From NCBI RefSeq assembly GCF_008806345.1, contig NZ_VZZJ01000001.1, positions 124,001 through 188,000 on the forward strand: a DNA stretch of 64,000 nt, given 5' to 3'. The first letter of the stretch is position 1. Every line of letters begins with the position of its first letter. The notes beneath the pieces were generated by a model that saw only the letters and a program-made list of their open reading frames with translations, was not told the origin of the DNA and made no database searches. The position numbers were made by a program, and so were the translations under genes. Positions 26,928-36,364 of the stretch are shown here, in pieces. The DNA is from Methylobacterium planeticum. Lineage in GTDB: Bacteria; Pseudomonadota; Alphaproteobacteria; Rhizobiales; Beijerinckiaceae.

Positions 26928-28244
26928 TCAGGCGGCTGCGGGCTGCGGCATCGGCCCGGGTCCGCCGGCCTGCATGTCGGGGGCGACGCCGCCGCGGGTC
27001 TCGGGCATCAGCAGCAGATAGCCGGTGAAGCCGACGGCCGCGATCGCCGCCAGGGCCAGGAACGCCGCGGTGAAGCCGGCCCCCACGATGATGACGCCCG
27101 CGAGGGTGGCGCTGAAGGAGGCACCGATCCCCTGCGCGGTCGCGACCGCCCCCTGCGCGACGTTGAAGCGGCCGCTGCCTCGGGTCAGGTCCGCGACCAC
27201 CACGGGGAAGAGCGCGCCGTAGACCCCCGCGCCGATGCCGTCGAGGAGCTGCACGCCCACGAGCCAGAACGAGTTGTCCGAGAACGTGTAGAGCACGCCG
27301 CGCAGGGCCAGGATGCCGAAGGCCACGAGGAAGATCGGCTTGCGGCCGATGGCGTCCGCCCTGGCGCCGACGAAGACCGCGACCGGCACCATCACGCATT
27401 GCGCCGCCACGATGCAGATTGCGATGAGTGAGGTCGCGTGGTCCTTGCCCGAGAGCTTCGTCAGGAGCTGCCCGACGGAGGGGAGCATCGCCGCGTTGGC
27501 GAGGTGGAAGAGGGCGCAGAGCACCGCGAAGACCATCAGGGTGCGGTTCTGCAGGAGCGCTGCGAAGCCGGAGGGCTGCTCGCCGCCCGCGTCCGCCTCG
27601 CCGTGATCGAGGCCGCGGGCGAGGTCGTCGTCGATCGCCGCGGCGGGGATCATCAGCATGGCGCCGATCGACAGGGCGGCCAGGATCGCCATCAGCCAGA
27701 ACACCACGATCGGCCCGAAGAAGTAGGCAGTGGACCCGGCGAGCGCCGCCGAGACCGCGTTGCCGGCGTGGTTGAAGCCCTCGTTCCGGCCGATCCGCTT
27801 CGAGAACATCTTGGGCCCGACGACGCCGAGGGTGATGGCGGCGAGCGCCGGCGGGAAGATCGCCCCCGCGATGCCGGCCACCGACTGGGTCGCGGCCACG
27901 AGGTAGAAGTTCGAGATGAAGGGCAGGATCAGGCAGCTCGCCGTGACGGCGAGCGCCGCCGCGATGACGACGAGGCGCTTGTGGCTGCTCCGGTCGATCA
28001 GGGCGCCCGCAGGGGTCTGGGCGATTAGCCCGGCGATGCCCGAGAGCGTGATCACGAGGCCGATCGTCGCCTCGTTCCAGCCCTGCTCCGGTCCGCGCAC
28101 CGCGAGCAGGTAGATCGCCAGGTAGGGGCCGAGCCCGTCACGGACATCGGCCAGGAAGAAGTTGAGGGCGTCGAGGCCACGCAGCGTCCGGTCGGACGGC
28201 GCGCGCGACGACGCGGTGGCCCCGGTCAGATTCACCCCGGTCAT
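26928..28244 (-). CDS. MFS transporter
   Basis: 438 residues with 12 predicted hydrophobic segments and a loop of about 30 acidic residues (IDDDLARGLDHGEADAGGE) in the middle. The MFS A-like motif between helices 2 and 3 appears as GALIDRSSHKRL, and a second as GARADAIGRKPIF in the other half. Drug or metabolite export is likely; the substrate is unknown. The start at 28244 (MTGVNLTGA) was chosen because the open frame beyond it is antisense noise. The C-terminus is Pro/Gly-rich. Confidence 0.9.
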   Translation of the reverse strand: MTGVNLTGATASSRAPSDRTLRGLDALNFFLADVRDGLGPYLAIYLLAVRGPEQGWNEATIGLVITLSGIAGLIAQTPAGALIDRSSHKRLVVIAAALAVTASCLILPFISNFYLVAATQSVAGIAGAIFPPALAAITLGVVGPKMFSKRIGRNEGFNHAGNAVSAALAGSTAYFFGPIVVFWLMAILAALSIGAMLMIPAAAIDDDLARGLDHGEADAGGEQPSGFAALLQNRTLMVFAVLCALFHLANAAMLPSVGQLLTKLSGKDHATSLIAICIVAAQCVMVPVAVFVGARADAIGRKPIFLVAFGILALRGVLYTFSDNSFWLVGVQLLDGIGAGVYGALFPVVVADLTRGSGRFNVAQGAVATAQGIGASFSATLAGVIIVGAGFTAAFLALAAIAAVGFTGYLLLMPETRGGVAPDMQAGGPGPMPQPAAA

Positions 28245-28414
28245 GACGTTTTCCCAATCCGGCGATACGGGATCGGGCTCGACCGAACGGTCAAGCCTTT
28301 GCCCATTTGCGCAATTGCGGCGCCGGATCGTGGTTCCCTGCCGAGGATTGACAGTTGCGTGAAGACGAGAGTGCAACCCGAAGCGGGAGTACAAGTAGAA
28401 GCTGCAATTGGAGC

Positions 28415-29464
28415 TTATCGCCCGGGGCTGAACCGCATCGGCACCGTCACCGAGAGGCTGGAGACCGTCACGCCGGGCGGCGCCGCCGGCAGGGTCCCGC
28501 GCACGGCCGCCAGGGCCGCGCTGTCGATCGGCCCGACGCCGCTGCTGCCGGCGAGCCCGGCGCTGAGGACCTGCCCCGAGCGCGAGACGGTGAAGCGCAC
28601 CGTCGCGACGCCGCCCGCGGTTCCGGCCGCGGCGTTGCGGTTCATGCGCCCGTGGATGGCGGAGCTGAGCGCCCCCTGCCATTGGCGCAGGGCGTTCGGG
28701 TCGTTCCCGGCGGATGCCGCGCCCGCGCTGCTCTGGCGCGAGGCGGAGGCGGAGTTCTGCGAGGCCCGGCCGGCGCTCGCGACCGCGGCCTTGGCCTTCG
28801 CCTCGCGCGCCGCCTTCTCCTTCGCCTCGCGGGCGGCCTCGCGCCGTTCCTCGAGAAGTTCCTGGCGGCGCTCCTCGGCCTGGGCCTTGCGCTTGGCCTC
28901 GCGGATCGCCTTCAGGCGCGCCTCCCGCTCGGCCGCGATCTTGGCGAGATCCGGCTTGGGCTTGGTGTCCTCGATCGGCTTCGCCTCGGGCGTCTGCGCC
29001 GCCACGGGGGGCGGGGGCGCGAGGGGCTCGGCCTCGGGCGCCGTCGAGGTGATGACCTGGCTCTCGGGCTCGACCGGGACCGCGTCCGGCGGCGGCTCGG
29101 TGACGGCCTGCACCGGCGGCGGCTGCGTCGCCTCCGGCGGCTTCTCCGTCAGCGTCTCCTCGGGCACGATCGGCGGCGCCTCGGGCGGCTTCACCGCCGC
29201 CACCTCGTTCGGCGGCTCTGTCGAGGTCTCGGGCGGCGCGACCTGGCTCTCCATCTGCTCGCTCGGCGTCTGCGTGTCGGCCTCGGTCATCTGCGGCGCG
29301 AGATCGATCGAGATCGTGTTCTCGCCGGGCGGGCTCGGCGGCGACAGGCGGTAGAACGCGATGCCCACCAGCGCCGCGACGTGCAGTGCGAGGGCCACCA
29401 GGAAAGCGGCGAACAGGCCGGACGGCCCGCGCCCGGAATCACCGGTCGAGACGAGAGCACTCAT
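28415..29464 (-). CDS. tonB: TonB-family energy-transducing protein
   Basis: 349 residues. An N-terminal membrane helix (about 15-38) is followed by a long Pro/Glu-rich stretch that can span the periplasm, a charged coiled coil near residues 165-230 rich in Ala, Glu, Arg and Lys, and a C-terminal TonB domain (VRFTVSRSGQVLSAGLAGSS). It passes proton-motive force from ExbB/ExbD to outer-membrane receptors, usually for iron complexes or vitamin B12. It starts five bases before the end of exbD. No receptor gene is nearby. TolA is the main alternative, but Pal/TolB are absent. Confidence 0.9.
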   Translation of the reverse strand: MSALVSTGDSGRGPSGLFAAFLVALALHVAALVGIAFYRLSPPSPPGENTISIDLAPQMTEADTQTPSEQMESQVAPPETSTEPPNEVAAVKPPEAPPIVPEETLTEKPPEATQPPPVQAVTEPPPDAVPVEPESQVITSTAPEAEPLAPPPPVAAQTPEAKPIEDTKPKPDLAKIAAEREARLKAIREAKRKAQAEERRQELLEERREAAREAKEKAAREAKAKAAVASAGRASQNSASASRQSSAGAASAGNDPNALRQWQGALSSAIHGRMNRNAAAGTAGGVATVRFTVSRSGQVLSAGLAGSSGVGPIDSAALAAVRGTLPAAPPGVTVSSLSVTVPMRFSPGR

Positions 29465-29468
29465 GGGA

Positions 29469-29954
29469 TTACTGCGCCGCTCCGTTGCCGGGGGCTGCGG
29501 CGGGCGCGCTCGGGGGGGCGCCGCCCGGGGACTGCGCGATCAGCGAGACCTTGGTGAAGCCCGCCTGACCGACGAGGCCCATCACCTCCATGATCTTGCC
29601 GTAGGGAACATCCCGGTCGCCGCGCACCAGCATCACCTGGGACGGATCCTCGGCGGCCATCGCCCGCAGGCGCGGCATCAGGGTCTCGAGGGTGAAGATC
29701 TCCTTGGCGATCGAGGGATGCCCATCCTTGTCGATCGTGACCTCCAGGGGCTTCTTGGCCTGCGCCACCTTGGCGGCCGAGGTCTTCGGCAGCTGCACCG
29801 GCACGCCGGTCGTCATCAGGGGCGCCGCCACCATGAAGATGATCAGCAGCACCAGCATCACGTCCACCATCGGGGTGACGTTGATCTCCGACATCGGCGT
29901 CGTGTCGAGGCCGTCATCGTCGTCACCGCTCGCGCGGATCGATCCCATAGCCAT
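29469..29954 (-). CDS. exbD: Biopolymer transport protein ExbD
   Basis: 161 residues, with one membrane helix (about 25-45) carrying the conserved proton-path aspartate in NVTPMVDVMLVLLIIFMV, then a periplasmic domain (VTIDKDGHP, VRGDRDVPYGKIMEVM). It works in the ExbB5-ExbD2 motor that powers TonB. Two ATGs start the frame (29954 and 29948); GGAGGG is placed correctly for the first. The tail is Ala/Pro-rich. Second gene of the exbB-exbD-tonB unit. Confidence 0.93.
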   Translation of the reverse strand: MAMGSIRASGDDDDGLDTTPMSEINVTPMVDVMLVLLIIFMVAAPLMTTGVPVQLPKTSAAKVAQAKKPLEVTIDKDGHPSIAKEIFTLETLMPRLRAMAAEDPSQVMLVRGDRDVPYGKIMEVMGLVGQAGFTKVSLIAQSPGGAPPSAPAAAPGNGAAQ

Positions 29955-30115
29955 CGTTCGCCCTCCGGGGCTCCGGGCGGCGGGCGCTGGCAAGCAGTCC
30001 GCCGCAAGCTGTCTACGCCGCCGGGCGGCCTCGGTGAGGCCGCCGGCGGACTGGTCCATCGAGGTTCAGGTCGCGCGGCGAGGCCCGCCCGGAGCCGCCC
30101 GCGCGGACGGCGCGC

Positions 30116-30808
<693 letters not shown>

Positions 30809-30870
30809 GACGGACTCCTCAATGCTCAAGTCTGGAGCGGCCTCTCGGCCGCGGGCTCAAATCTCATGTG

Positions 30871-30891
30871 CGGCCCGAAGACCGCGGGCCG
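30871..30891 (-). terminator. Hairpin between the secreted-protein gene and exbB
   Basis: CGGCCCG and CGGGCCG form a perfect seven-base stem with a seven-base loop, about 45 bases after the stop at 30937. No T-run. Weak terminator or attenuator. Confidence 0.35.
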
Positions 30892-30936
30892 ACCAGTCTC
30901 CTCGCGGCACCGGTCGGATCGGGGCATGCTCGGGCC

Positions 30937-31431
30937 TCAGCGATCGAGGGGAACGCTGGTCTTCGTCTCGGTCTCGGTGCGCTCGAGGCATGTCTCGCGG
31001 CTCGCCTCGCCGCCCTCGCAGGCGAGGACGTCGTTGAGGAGGACGCGGCCGATCTTGGGGCAGGAGATGCCGGTGAAGTCGAAGATCTTCACGCTGGTCT
31101 TCTTGTCGGGCAGCGGGCCGAGCTCGACGGCGATGCGCTTCTGCGCCACACCCTCCTGGTCGAACGCGAAGAGGTCGACCTTGAGGGACTTCAGGGCGGT
31201 GCCCTGGCTGTTGTCGACGAGCAGATAGGTGCGGCAGGACTCGCCGGCCGGCTCCAGGCGGTTGAGCTGCAGCTTGATCGGGGCGGCCTTCGGGGCAGCG
31301 GACGGTGCGGTCTCCTGAGCCAGGGCCCCGGCGGACGGGATCAGCGCCATCGCGAGGCAGGCCGCGGCCGCGCGGGCCAGCGGACCGAGGTTCCAGGGCG
31401 TTGCCTGCATGAGCACCTGCACGTTCTCCAT
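30937..31431 (-). CDS. Secreted protein of unknown function upstream of exbB
   Basis: 164 residues. An N-terminal hydrophobic segment ending in an Ala-x-Ala site (ACLAMALIPSAGALAQ) is a Sec signal peptide. The mature part is beta-rich with cysteines near residues 72, 129, 143 and 152, a pattern that fits two disulfides (ESCRTYLLVDN, GISCPKIG, ACEGGEASRETC). I do not recognise a named family. It precedes exbB on the same strand by about 130 bases, so it may be part of the same iron- or nutrient-uptake unit. Start ATG at 31431, or 31410. Confidence 0.75.
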   Translation of the reverse strand: MENVQVLMQATPWNLGPLARAAAACLAMALIPSAGALAQETAPSAAPKAAPIKLQLNRLEPAGESCRTYLLVDNSQGTALKSLKVDLFAFDQEGVAQKRIAVELGPLPDKKTSVKIFDFTGISCPKIGRVLLNDVLACEGGEASRETCLERTETETKTSVPLDR

Positions 31432-31517
31432 CACCAGTCCCGTACTCCCAACCGTTCCTCGTCTCGGCGGCTCCGTCGGCCCCCCGATTCGTGATCGCCG
31501 CCCGGACGGCACCCGCA

Positions 31518-32009
31518 TCAGTGCAGGACCGCCCCGCTCGGAGGCGCCTCGCCGCCGAGCTGGCGTGCCGCGGCGTTGATCGCCTCGGCCGCGTCGCGCA
31601 CCGCCGCGGCGAGCCTCGGCGCCTCGGGGCGGCCCGTGATCGCGGCGGCCTCCCGACCGACCTCGTCCCAGAGCCGCCGCCGTCCGCGGCCGATCAGCGC
31701 GACCAGGGCGCATTCGTTGCCGGTCACCCGGCAGCAGGTCGCCGGCATGAACTGCCAGTCTCCCTCCCGCTCGGCCCGCAGCGCCCGCATGATGCCGACC
31801 ACCCCCGAGACGAGGCGGCCGCCGTCGCGGGGGCCGAGGAGCCGCTCGGCGCCGTCGAAGGCCGCATCCCAGCAGGCCACGTCGCTCGTCATGTAGCCGG
31901 AGGCCACGAACCGGGCGACCGACAGGGCGAGGACATCCGCGTCGTCGCCGCACACCTCGGCAACCTTCAGCATCCGATCGTGGACGGACGGGATCGACGA
32001 CGCGCTCAT
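31518..32009 (-). CDS. Unrecognised 163-residue soluble protein
   Basis: No family recognised. It is a mostly helical, soluble protein with cysteines in EVCGDD, DVACWDAAFDG, ATCCRVTGNEC and a helical Ala-rich C-terminus. The CCRVTGNEC cluster could bind metal, but this is a guess. The ATG at 32009 has CGGAGG five bases upstream, a strong site. The gene lies upstream of the secreted-protein/exbB genes on the same strand and diverges from the heat-shock gene. Confidence 0.7.
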   Translation of the reverse strand: MSASSIPSVHDRMLKVAEVCGDDADVLALSVARFVASGYMTSDVACWDAAFDGAERLLGPRDGGRLVSGVVGIMRALRAEREGDWQFMPATCCRVTGNECALVALIGRGRRRLWDEVGREAAAITGRPEAPRLAAAVRDAAEAINAAARQLGGEAPPSGAVLH

Positions 32010-32141
32010 TCGGCCTCCGAGCAAGCGCAAGACCGGCCAGGCAGAACCCGCCGGGACGGTCCCGCTCACCGAACCCGCATGACGCTCGCGGCCGGAAGTA
32101 TCCGAGGTGCGGCCCCGGGATCAAGGTCTGCGCTGAATTTG

Positions 32142-32165
32142 AGAGTAATTCCAAACTGTTACTCT
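32142..32165. promoter_or_regulatory. Inverted repeat AGAGTAA-N10-TTACTCT
   Basis: Perfect seven-base arms in a divergent promoter region. Could be an operator for either neighbour, or a weak hairpin. Confidence 0.35.
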
Positions 32166-32314
32166 GGGCCTTTGAGACGTATCATCCGGAGGCTGCCGAA
32201 TTATCCCGTGCAAACCTGCCACTTGCTCCCGATTTGGGGCTCGCGGCGCGCGTCGCGTCCGACCGGGAGCGCCCGAAGGTCGTTCGAGGCGGCCTTCAAC
32301 CTGTGGATGGCAAC

Positions 32315-32343
32315 CTTGATGGCCTCGGTCGGGCCCTCCATAT
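32315..32343 (+). promoter_or_regulatory. Sigma-32 (RpoH)-like promoter for the small heat-shock gene
   Basis: CTTGATG (32315-32321), a 14-base spacer, then CTCCATAT (32336-32343), close to the RpoH consensus CTTGAAA-N14-CCCCATNT. It stands about 110 bases ahead of the Hsp20 start, which fits heat-shock control. Confidence 0.6.
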
Positions 32344-32453
32344 TTTCCGGGACCGGCGCCGGCGCGCCGGCCGGAGCGCTGCGGCCGCGGGCTCCAACCA
32401 CGAAGTGCCTGTCTGCCGACATTGAGGGCTTCGCAAGGGACCGATTTCTGCCG

Positions 32454-32882
32454 ATGACGCGCGTTTCTCCGTTCGGACACCCGTTCCTTCTCGGCTTCGA
32501 CGAGATCGAGCAAGCGCTCGACCGCGTGTCGAAGGCCGCCAATGACGGGTATCCACCCTACAATATCGAGCGCCTGCCGCGCACCGAGCAGGAGCCCGAG
32601 CGGCTCCGCATCACCCTGGCGGTGGCCGGGTTCACCCTCGACCAGCTCGACGTGATGCTGGAGGAGAACCAGCTCGTCGTCCGGGGCCGTCAGATCGAGG
32701 AGCGCGAGCGCCAGTTCCTCCATCGCGGCATCGCGGCGCGCCAGTTCCAGCGGGCCTTCCTGCTCGCCGACGGCATGAAGGTGTTGGGGGCCGACCTCTC
32801 GAACGGTCTGCTCTCCATCGACCTCGTCCGTCCCGACCCCGAGCGGGTCGTGCGCAAGATCGCCATCGCCTCGCGCGATTGA
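32454..32882 (+). CDS. Small heat-shock protein, Hsp20/IbpA family
   Basis: 142 residues. The alpha-crystallin domain covers about residues 35-130: YNIERLPRTEQEPERLRITL, LAVAGFTLDQLDVMLEENQLVV, then FLHRGIAARQFQRAFLLADG, a typical IbpA-class pattern. It holds unfolding proteins in oligomers for later refolding by DnaK/ClpB. The start MTRVSPFGHPF at 32454 matches class A rhizobial sHsps; the open frame upstream is leader. It is preceded by an RpoH-like promoter and followed by DUF1150. Confidence 0.93.
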   Translation: MTRVSPFGHPFLLGFDEIEQALDRVSKAANDGYPPYNIERLPRTEQEPERLRITLAVAGFTLDQLDVMLEENQLVVRGRQIEERERQFLHRGIAARQFQRAFLLADGMKVLGADLSNGLLSIDLVRPDPERVVRKIAIASRD

Positions 32883-32977
32883 ACCCGGGACCGGGAGCCA
32901 CCATCTCCATGCCAGGCCGGGTCGTCGCTACGGGACGCCAACCGGCCGAACGCTCTGCCTCGAAAGGAGGGCATGAC

Positions 32978-33262
32978 ATGACCGAACTGAGCCAGAATCC
33001 CATCACGGCCGCGGACCTCGATCCCGCCGACTTCCAGCCCGCCGATCTCGCCGCGCTCGGCGAAGGGCACATCGCCTACGTGCGCCCGATCCGTTCGGAC
33101 GAGGTGAAGCGCTTCTTTCCCCAGGCCCCGGACCTGACGCCCGGCCTCGAGCTGTTCGCGCTCCTCTCCGCCAGCGGTGCCCCGATCCTGGTCGCCGATT
33201 CGCGCGACGTGGTGGTGGCGAACGCCATGGCCCACGACCTCCACACCGTGAGCCTGCACTAG
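32978..33262 (+). CDS. DUF1150 family protein
   Basis: 94 residues. The start at 32978 has a very strong AAAGGAGG site. The conserved segment is LAALGEGHIAYVRPIRSDEV, and the C-terminus reads ADSRDVVVANAMAHDLHTVS, both typical of DUF1150. Members are small cytoplasmic proteins that regularly follow a small heat-shock gene in alphaproteobacteria, as here. The function is unknown; co-expression with the heat-shock protein is likely. Confidence 0.9.
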   Translation: MTELSQNPITAADLDPADFQPADLAALGEGHIAYVRPIRSDEVKRFFPQAPDLTPGLELFALLSASGAPILVADSRDVVVANAMAHDLHTVSLH

Positions 33263-33317
33263 CGGCAGGCGCGGCGCCCGCGCGAGCGCGGGCGCCCTCC
33301 GCCCAGGCGATCTCCGC

Positions 33318-34109
33318 TCAGGGGACCTCGGCCACCGCCCCGATCAGCCGCGCGATGTCCTGCGGCCGCGACAGGCGGTGGTCGCCGTCCGCGATCAGGG
33401 TCAGGACCGCTCCGGCCCTCGGCAATCTGTCCAGGATCTTGAAGGCGTGCGGGTGCGGCACGTCCGGATCCTCCATTCCCTGGAGGATGTGGACCGGACA
33501 TCCGAGATCGAGCGGGCCGCCCAGGAGGCTGTTCGCCCGGCCGTCCTCGATCAGCGCCATGGTGATCGGGTCGGGCTCGGGCGCGTAGGCGCTCTGCCGC
33601 AGCCAGACCCCGTCGCGCTCCAGTGTCGCGCGCACCTCCGGCGGAAACTGCGCCCACATCAGGTCCTCGGTGAAGTCGAGGGCCGGCGCGATCAGCACCA
33701 GGCCCGCCGCCGCGGCCTCGCCCCGCCGTAGGCGGTCGCGGGCCGCCAGGCAGGCGACCCAGCCCCCCATCGACGAGCCGATCAGCACCGGGCGCTCCGG
33801 CGCGAAGGCCGCGAGCACGGCCTCCGCGTCGGCGAGCCATGTGGATATCGTGCATGACGCGAAGTCGCCGCCGGACGCACCGTGCCCGGAATAATCGAAG
33901 CGCACGAACCTGCGCCCGGCACTCTCCGCCCAGCCATCCACCGCCATCGCCTTGGTGGCGCCCATGTCGGAGCGGAATCCTCCGAGCCAGACCACGGGCG
34001 GGCCGGCGCCCTCCCGCACCTTCACGGCGATCCGCCGCCGCGCGCCGCCGGTCCCGACCTCGATGAACGTTAGGTCCCCTTGCGTACTCTCGTGTCCGTC
34101 ATCCGTCAT
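33318..34109 (-). CDS. Alpha/beta hydrolase (ABHD10-like)
   Basis: 263 residues. Soluble alpha/beta hydrolase with WLGGFRSDMGATKA oxyanion region, YSGHGASGGDF, nucleophile elbow IGSSMGGW, acid in GMEDPDVPHPHA and histidine in DGDHRLSRP. The WLGG(F/Y)-SDM start resembles ABHD10-type thioesterases, but substrates of bacterial members are not settled. It is divergent from the glycosyltransferase gene, with 182 bases between. Confidence 0.88.
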   Translation of the reverse strand: MTDDGHESTQGDLTFIEVGTGGARRRIAVKVREGAGPPVVWLGGFRSDMGATKAMAVDGWAESAGRRFVRFDYSGHGASGGDFASCTISTWLADAEAVLAAFAPERPVLIGSSMGGWVACLAARDRLRRGEAAAAGLVLIAPALDFTEDLMWAQFPPEVRATLERDGVWLRQSAYAPEPDPITMALIEDGRANSLLGGPLDLGCPVHILQGMEDPDVPHPHAFKILDRLPRAGAVLTLIADGDHRLSRPQDIARLIGAVAEVP

Positions 34110-34291
34110 ACCGATCCCTCATCCCGCTCGAAGGGTGCACCCTGCGAATCGTTCAACTTGAACGCGCCGCGCAAGGCTTCCGTTTACCCAACCGTAAAGC
34201 GCCGCGACGATCCTGCGACCATGAGCGGAACCAGAGCGGATGGCCGGGTCACGGCACGGACGGCAGGCGATCCGCGCGGAGCGTTCCCGCT

Positions 34292-35509
34292 ATGAACGGT
34301 CACGTCCGTCCCACGATCGGCTTCCCGTCCGAGGTCGCGCCCCTCGCCGGGGCCCGCATCCTCCAGATCATCCCCGAGCTCGATGCCGGGGGCGCCGAGC
34401 GCACCACCGTCGATGTCGCCGCCGCGCTCGCGGCGGCCGGCGCGAAGGCCCTCGTGGCGACAGAGGGCGGCCGGCTCGTCGGCGAGCTCCAGGCCAAGGG
34501 CGGCGTCTGGCTGCCGTTTCCGGCAGCGGCGAAGAATCCGGTCGCGATGGCGCTGAATGTCGGCCGCCTGATGCGCCTGTGCCGGCGCGAGAACGTGCAG
34601 ATCATCCACGCCCGCTCCCGCGCCCCGGCCTGGGTCGCCCTCGGCGCGGCGCGGCGTCTCAAGATCCCGTTCGTGACGACCTATCACGGCAGCTATTCGG
34701 GCCGGACCGGCGTTAAGGTGCTGTACAATTCCGTGATGGCGCGCGGCGACGTCGTCATCGCCAATTCCCACTACACGGCGGACCTGATCCGAAGCCTGCA
34801 TGCCGATCAGGCGGGCGACCGGGTGCGGGTGATCCATCGCGGCACCGACCTCGCGACCTTCAACCCCGTGGCGATCGGGCCCGGCCGGGTCGAGGCGCTG
34901 CGCCGGGCCTGGGGTGTGGCGCCGCACGAGCGGGTCGTGCTCCTCGCGGCGCGACTCACCGCCTGGAAGGGCCAGCGCGTCCTGATCGAGGCCGCGGCGC
35001 TGATGCGCGACCGGGGCATCGGGGATCTCGCCATCGTGCTCGCGGGCGATCCCCAGGGCCGGGTCGCCTACGAGCGCGACCTCGACGCCCTCGTGGCCGC
35101 CCGAGGCCTGCAGGGCATCGTGCGCCGCGTCGGGCATTGCGCGGACATGCCGGCGGCCTTCCGGGCCGCGTCGGTCGTGGCGGTGCCGTCGACCGAGCCG
35201 GAGGCCTTCGGCCGCTCGGCCGTCGAGGCGCAGGCGCTCGGCACCCCGGTCGTGGTCTCGGATCTCGGGGCCGTTCCGGAGACCGTGCTCAGCCCGCCCG
35301 ACGTGCCGCCCGCGCAGCGGACCGGATGGCGGGTGCCGGCGGGCGACCCGAACGCGCTGGCGGGGGCATTGGCCGAGGCCCTGTCCCTCGGCGCCAGCGC
35401 CCGCGACGCCCTGGTGCGCCGCGGCCGGGCGCATGTGGAGAGCCACTTCTCGCTGGAGCGCATGGTCGGCGACACCCTCGCGGTCTACACGAAGCTCCTG
35501 CACGGCTGA
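34292..35509 (+). CDS. GT4 glycosyltransferase
   Basis: 405 residues, GT-B fold. The acceptor half begins [20 protein letters not shown], and the donor half has [19 protein letters not shown] and the E-x7-E motif in [12 protein letters not shown]. Retaining transferases of this kind add hexoses to lipopolysaccharide or exopolysaccharide. GGAGERT-type acceptor motifs are common in LPS core enzymes. A short palindrome follows the stop. Not part of a visible operon. Confidence 0.9.
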   Translation: MNGHVRPTIGFPSEVAPLAGARILQIIPELDAGGAERTTVDVAAALAAAGAKALVATEGGRLVGELQAKGGVWLPFPAAAKNPVAMALNVGRLMRLCRRENVQIIHARSRAPAWVALGAARRLKIPFVTTYHGSYSGRTGVKVLYNSVMARGDVVIANSHYTADLIRSLHADQAGDRVRVIHRGTDLATFNPVAIGPGRVEALRRAWGVAPHERVVLLAARLTAWKGQRVLIEAAALMRDRGIGDLAIVLAGDPQGRVAYERDLDALVAARGLQGIVRRVGHCADMPAAFRAASVVAVPSTEPEAFGRSAVEAQALGTPVVVSDLGAVPETVLSPPDVPPAQRTGWRVPAGDPNALAGALAEALSLGASARDALVRRGRAHVESHFSLERMVGDTLAVYTKLLHG

Positions 35510-35522
35510 GTTCGGCGGCTCA

Positions 35523-35541
35523 GTCCGGGCCCGGACATTTT
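35523..35541 (+). terminator. Candidate terminator after the GT4 gene
   Basis: GTCCGGGCCCGGAC palindrome followed by ATTTT, 14 bases after the stop. Short stem (five bases, four-base loop). Confidence 0.45.
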
Positions 35542-35733
35542 GGTAAAACTTCGTGGTTTGCGAGTGACATCGCGCCGCGACACATGAACCAAAGCAATCG
35601 ACCGATGTTGACTTGTCGCGCGGTTCGGCCAAGGTGTCGCATCCGGGAAAGGCCGGAGCGATCGGCGGTCAGGGCAGCCCGGTGGGTGATGCCGCAGGCG
35701 GCCGTTTCGTTGTTGATTGAGGAGATTACAGCC

Positions 35734-36276
35734 ATTCGTAGACCTATGAGAGCCATGCCGGCCCCGCAGAAGGACGGGCCGCGCGCCAACCGGGACATCC
35801 GCGGCGTTCGTGAAGTCCAGCTCATCGACGATACCGGACAGAATCGCGGTGTCGTTCCCTTCTTTGACGCCCTTCAGATGGCCGAAGAAGCGGGCCTCGA
35901 TCTCGTCGAGATCGCGCCGAACTCCACGCCACCCGTCTGCAAGTTCCTCGATTACGGGCGCTTCCGCTTCAACGAACAGAAGAAGCAGAATGAGGCCCGC
36001 AAGCGGCAGAAGACGGTCGAGGTGAAGGAGATCAAGCTCCGACCCGGCATCGACAAGCACGATTACGACGTGAAGATGAAGGCCGTGCATCGCTTCTTCG
36101 AGGAGGGCGACAAGGTCAAGGTCACGCTTCGGTTCCGCGGTCGCGAGATGGCGCACCAGGATATCGGGTTGCGCCTGCTCGAGCGCGTGAAGTCCGAGAC
36201 CGCCGAGATCGCCAAGGTCGAGAGCGAGCCGATGCTCGAAGGCCGCCAGATGATCATGATCCTCGCGCCGCGCTGA
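35734..36276 (+). CDS. infC: Translation initiation factor IF-3
   Basis: 180 residues. IF-3 binds the 30S subunit, keeps the subunits apart and checks the start codon. The N-domain begins with [18 protein letters not shown] and has [20 protein letters not shown]; the C-domain has [20 protein letters not shown] and [11 protein letters not shown]. The start is ATT at 35734, with GAGGAG nine bases upstream. It gives the normal length, and rare ATT starts underlie infC autocontrol in many bacteria. The nearest ATG would lose the conserved start. A TTGACT box at 35608 may be its -35. rpmI lies 5 kb away rather than next door. Confidence 0.96.
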   Translation: MRRPMRAMPAPQKDGPRANRDIRGVREVQLIDDTGQNRGVVPFFDALQMAEEAGLDLVEIAPNSTPPVCKFLDYGRFRFNEQKKQNEARKRQKTVEVKEIKLRPGIDKHDYDVKMKAVHRFFEEGDKVKVTLRFRGREMAHQDIGLRLLERVKSETAEIAKVESEPMLEGRQMIMILAPR

Positions 36277-36317
36277 GGCGTGACACGGCCCGGATCGATG
36301 AATCCCGATCGTTGTTC

Positions 36318-36350
36318 GCGCCGCCTCTCCCCGGGGCGGCGCCTCGTTTT
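36318..36350 (+). terminator. Terminator after infC
   Basis: Perfect eight-base stem GCGCCGCC/GGCGGCGC (36318-36325 with 36335-36342), followed by CTCGTTTT. Good intrinsic terminator, 40 bases after the stop. Confidence 0.75.
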
Positions 36351-36364
36351 CGCGTGATCCCCTG

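Larger units (their letters stand above)
32010..32453. other. Control region between the 163-residue gene and the heat-shock gene
   Basis: 444 bases without a gene. It contains an inverted repeat AGAGTAA-N10-TTACTCT (32142-32165) and a sigma-32-like promoter (32315-32343). The rest of the heat-shock leader, about 100 bases, is very GC-rich with stem-forming stretches. Confidence 0.5.

Noticed and set aside
31432..32154. Upstream extension of the secreted-protein frame
   Set aside because: It would overlap most of the 163-residue gene in another frame and would remove the signal peptide from the N-terminus.
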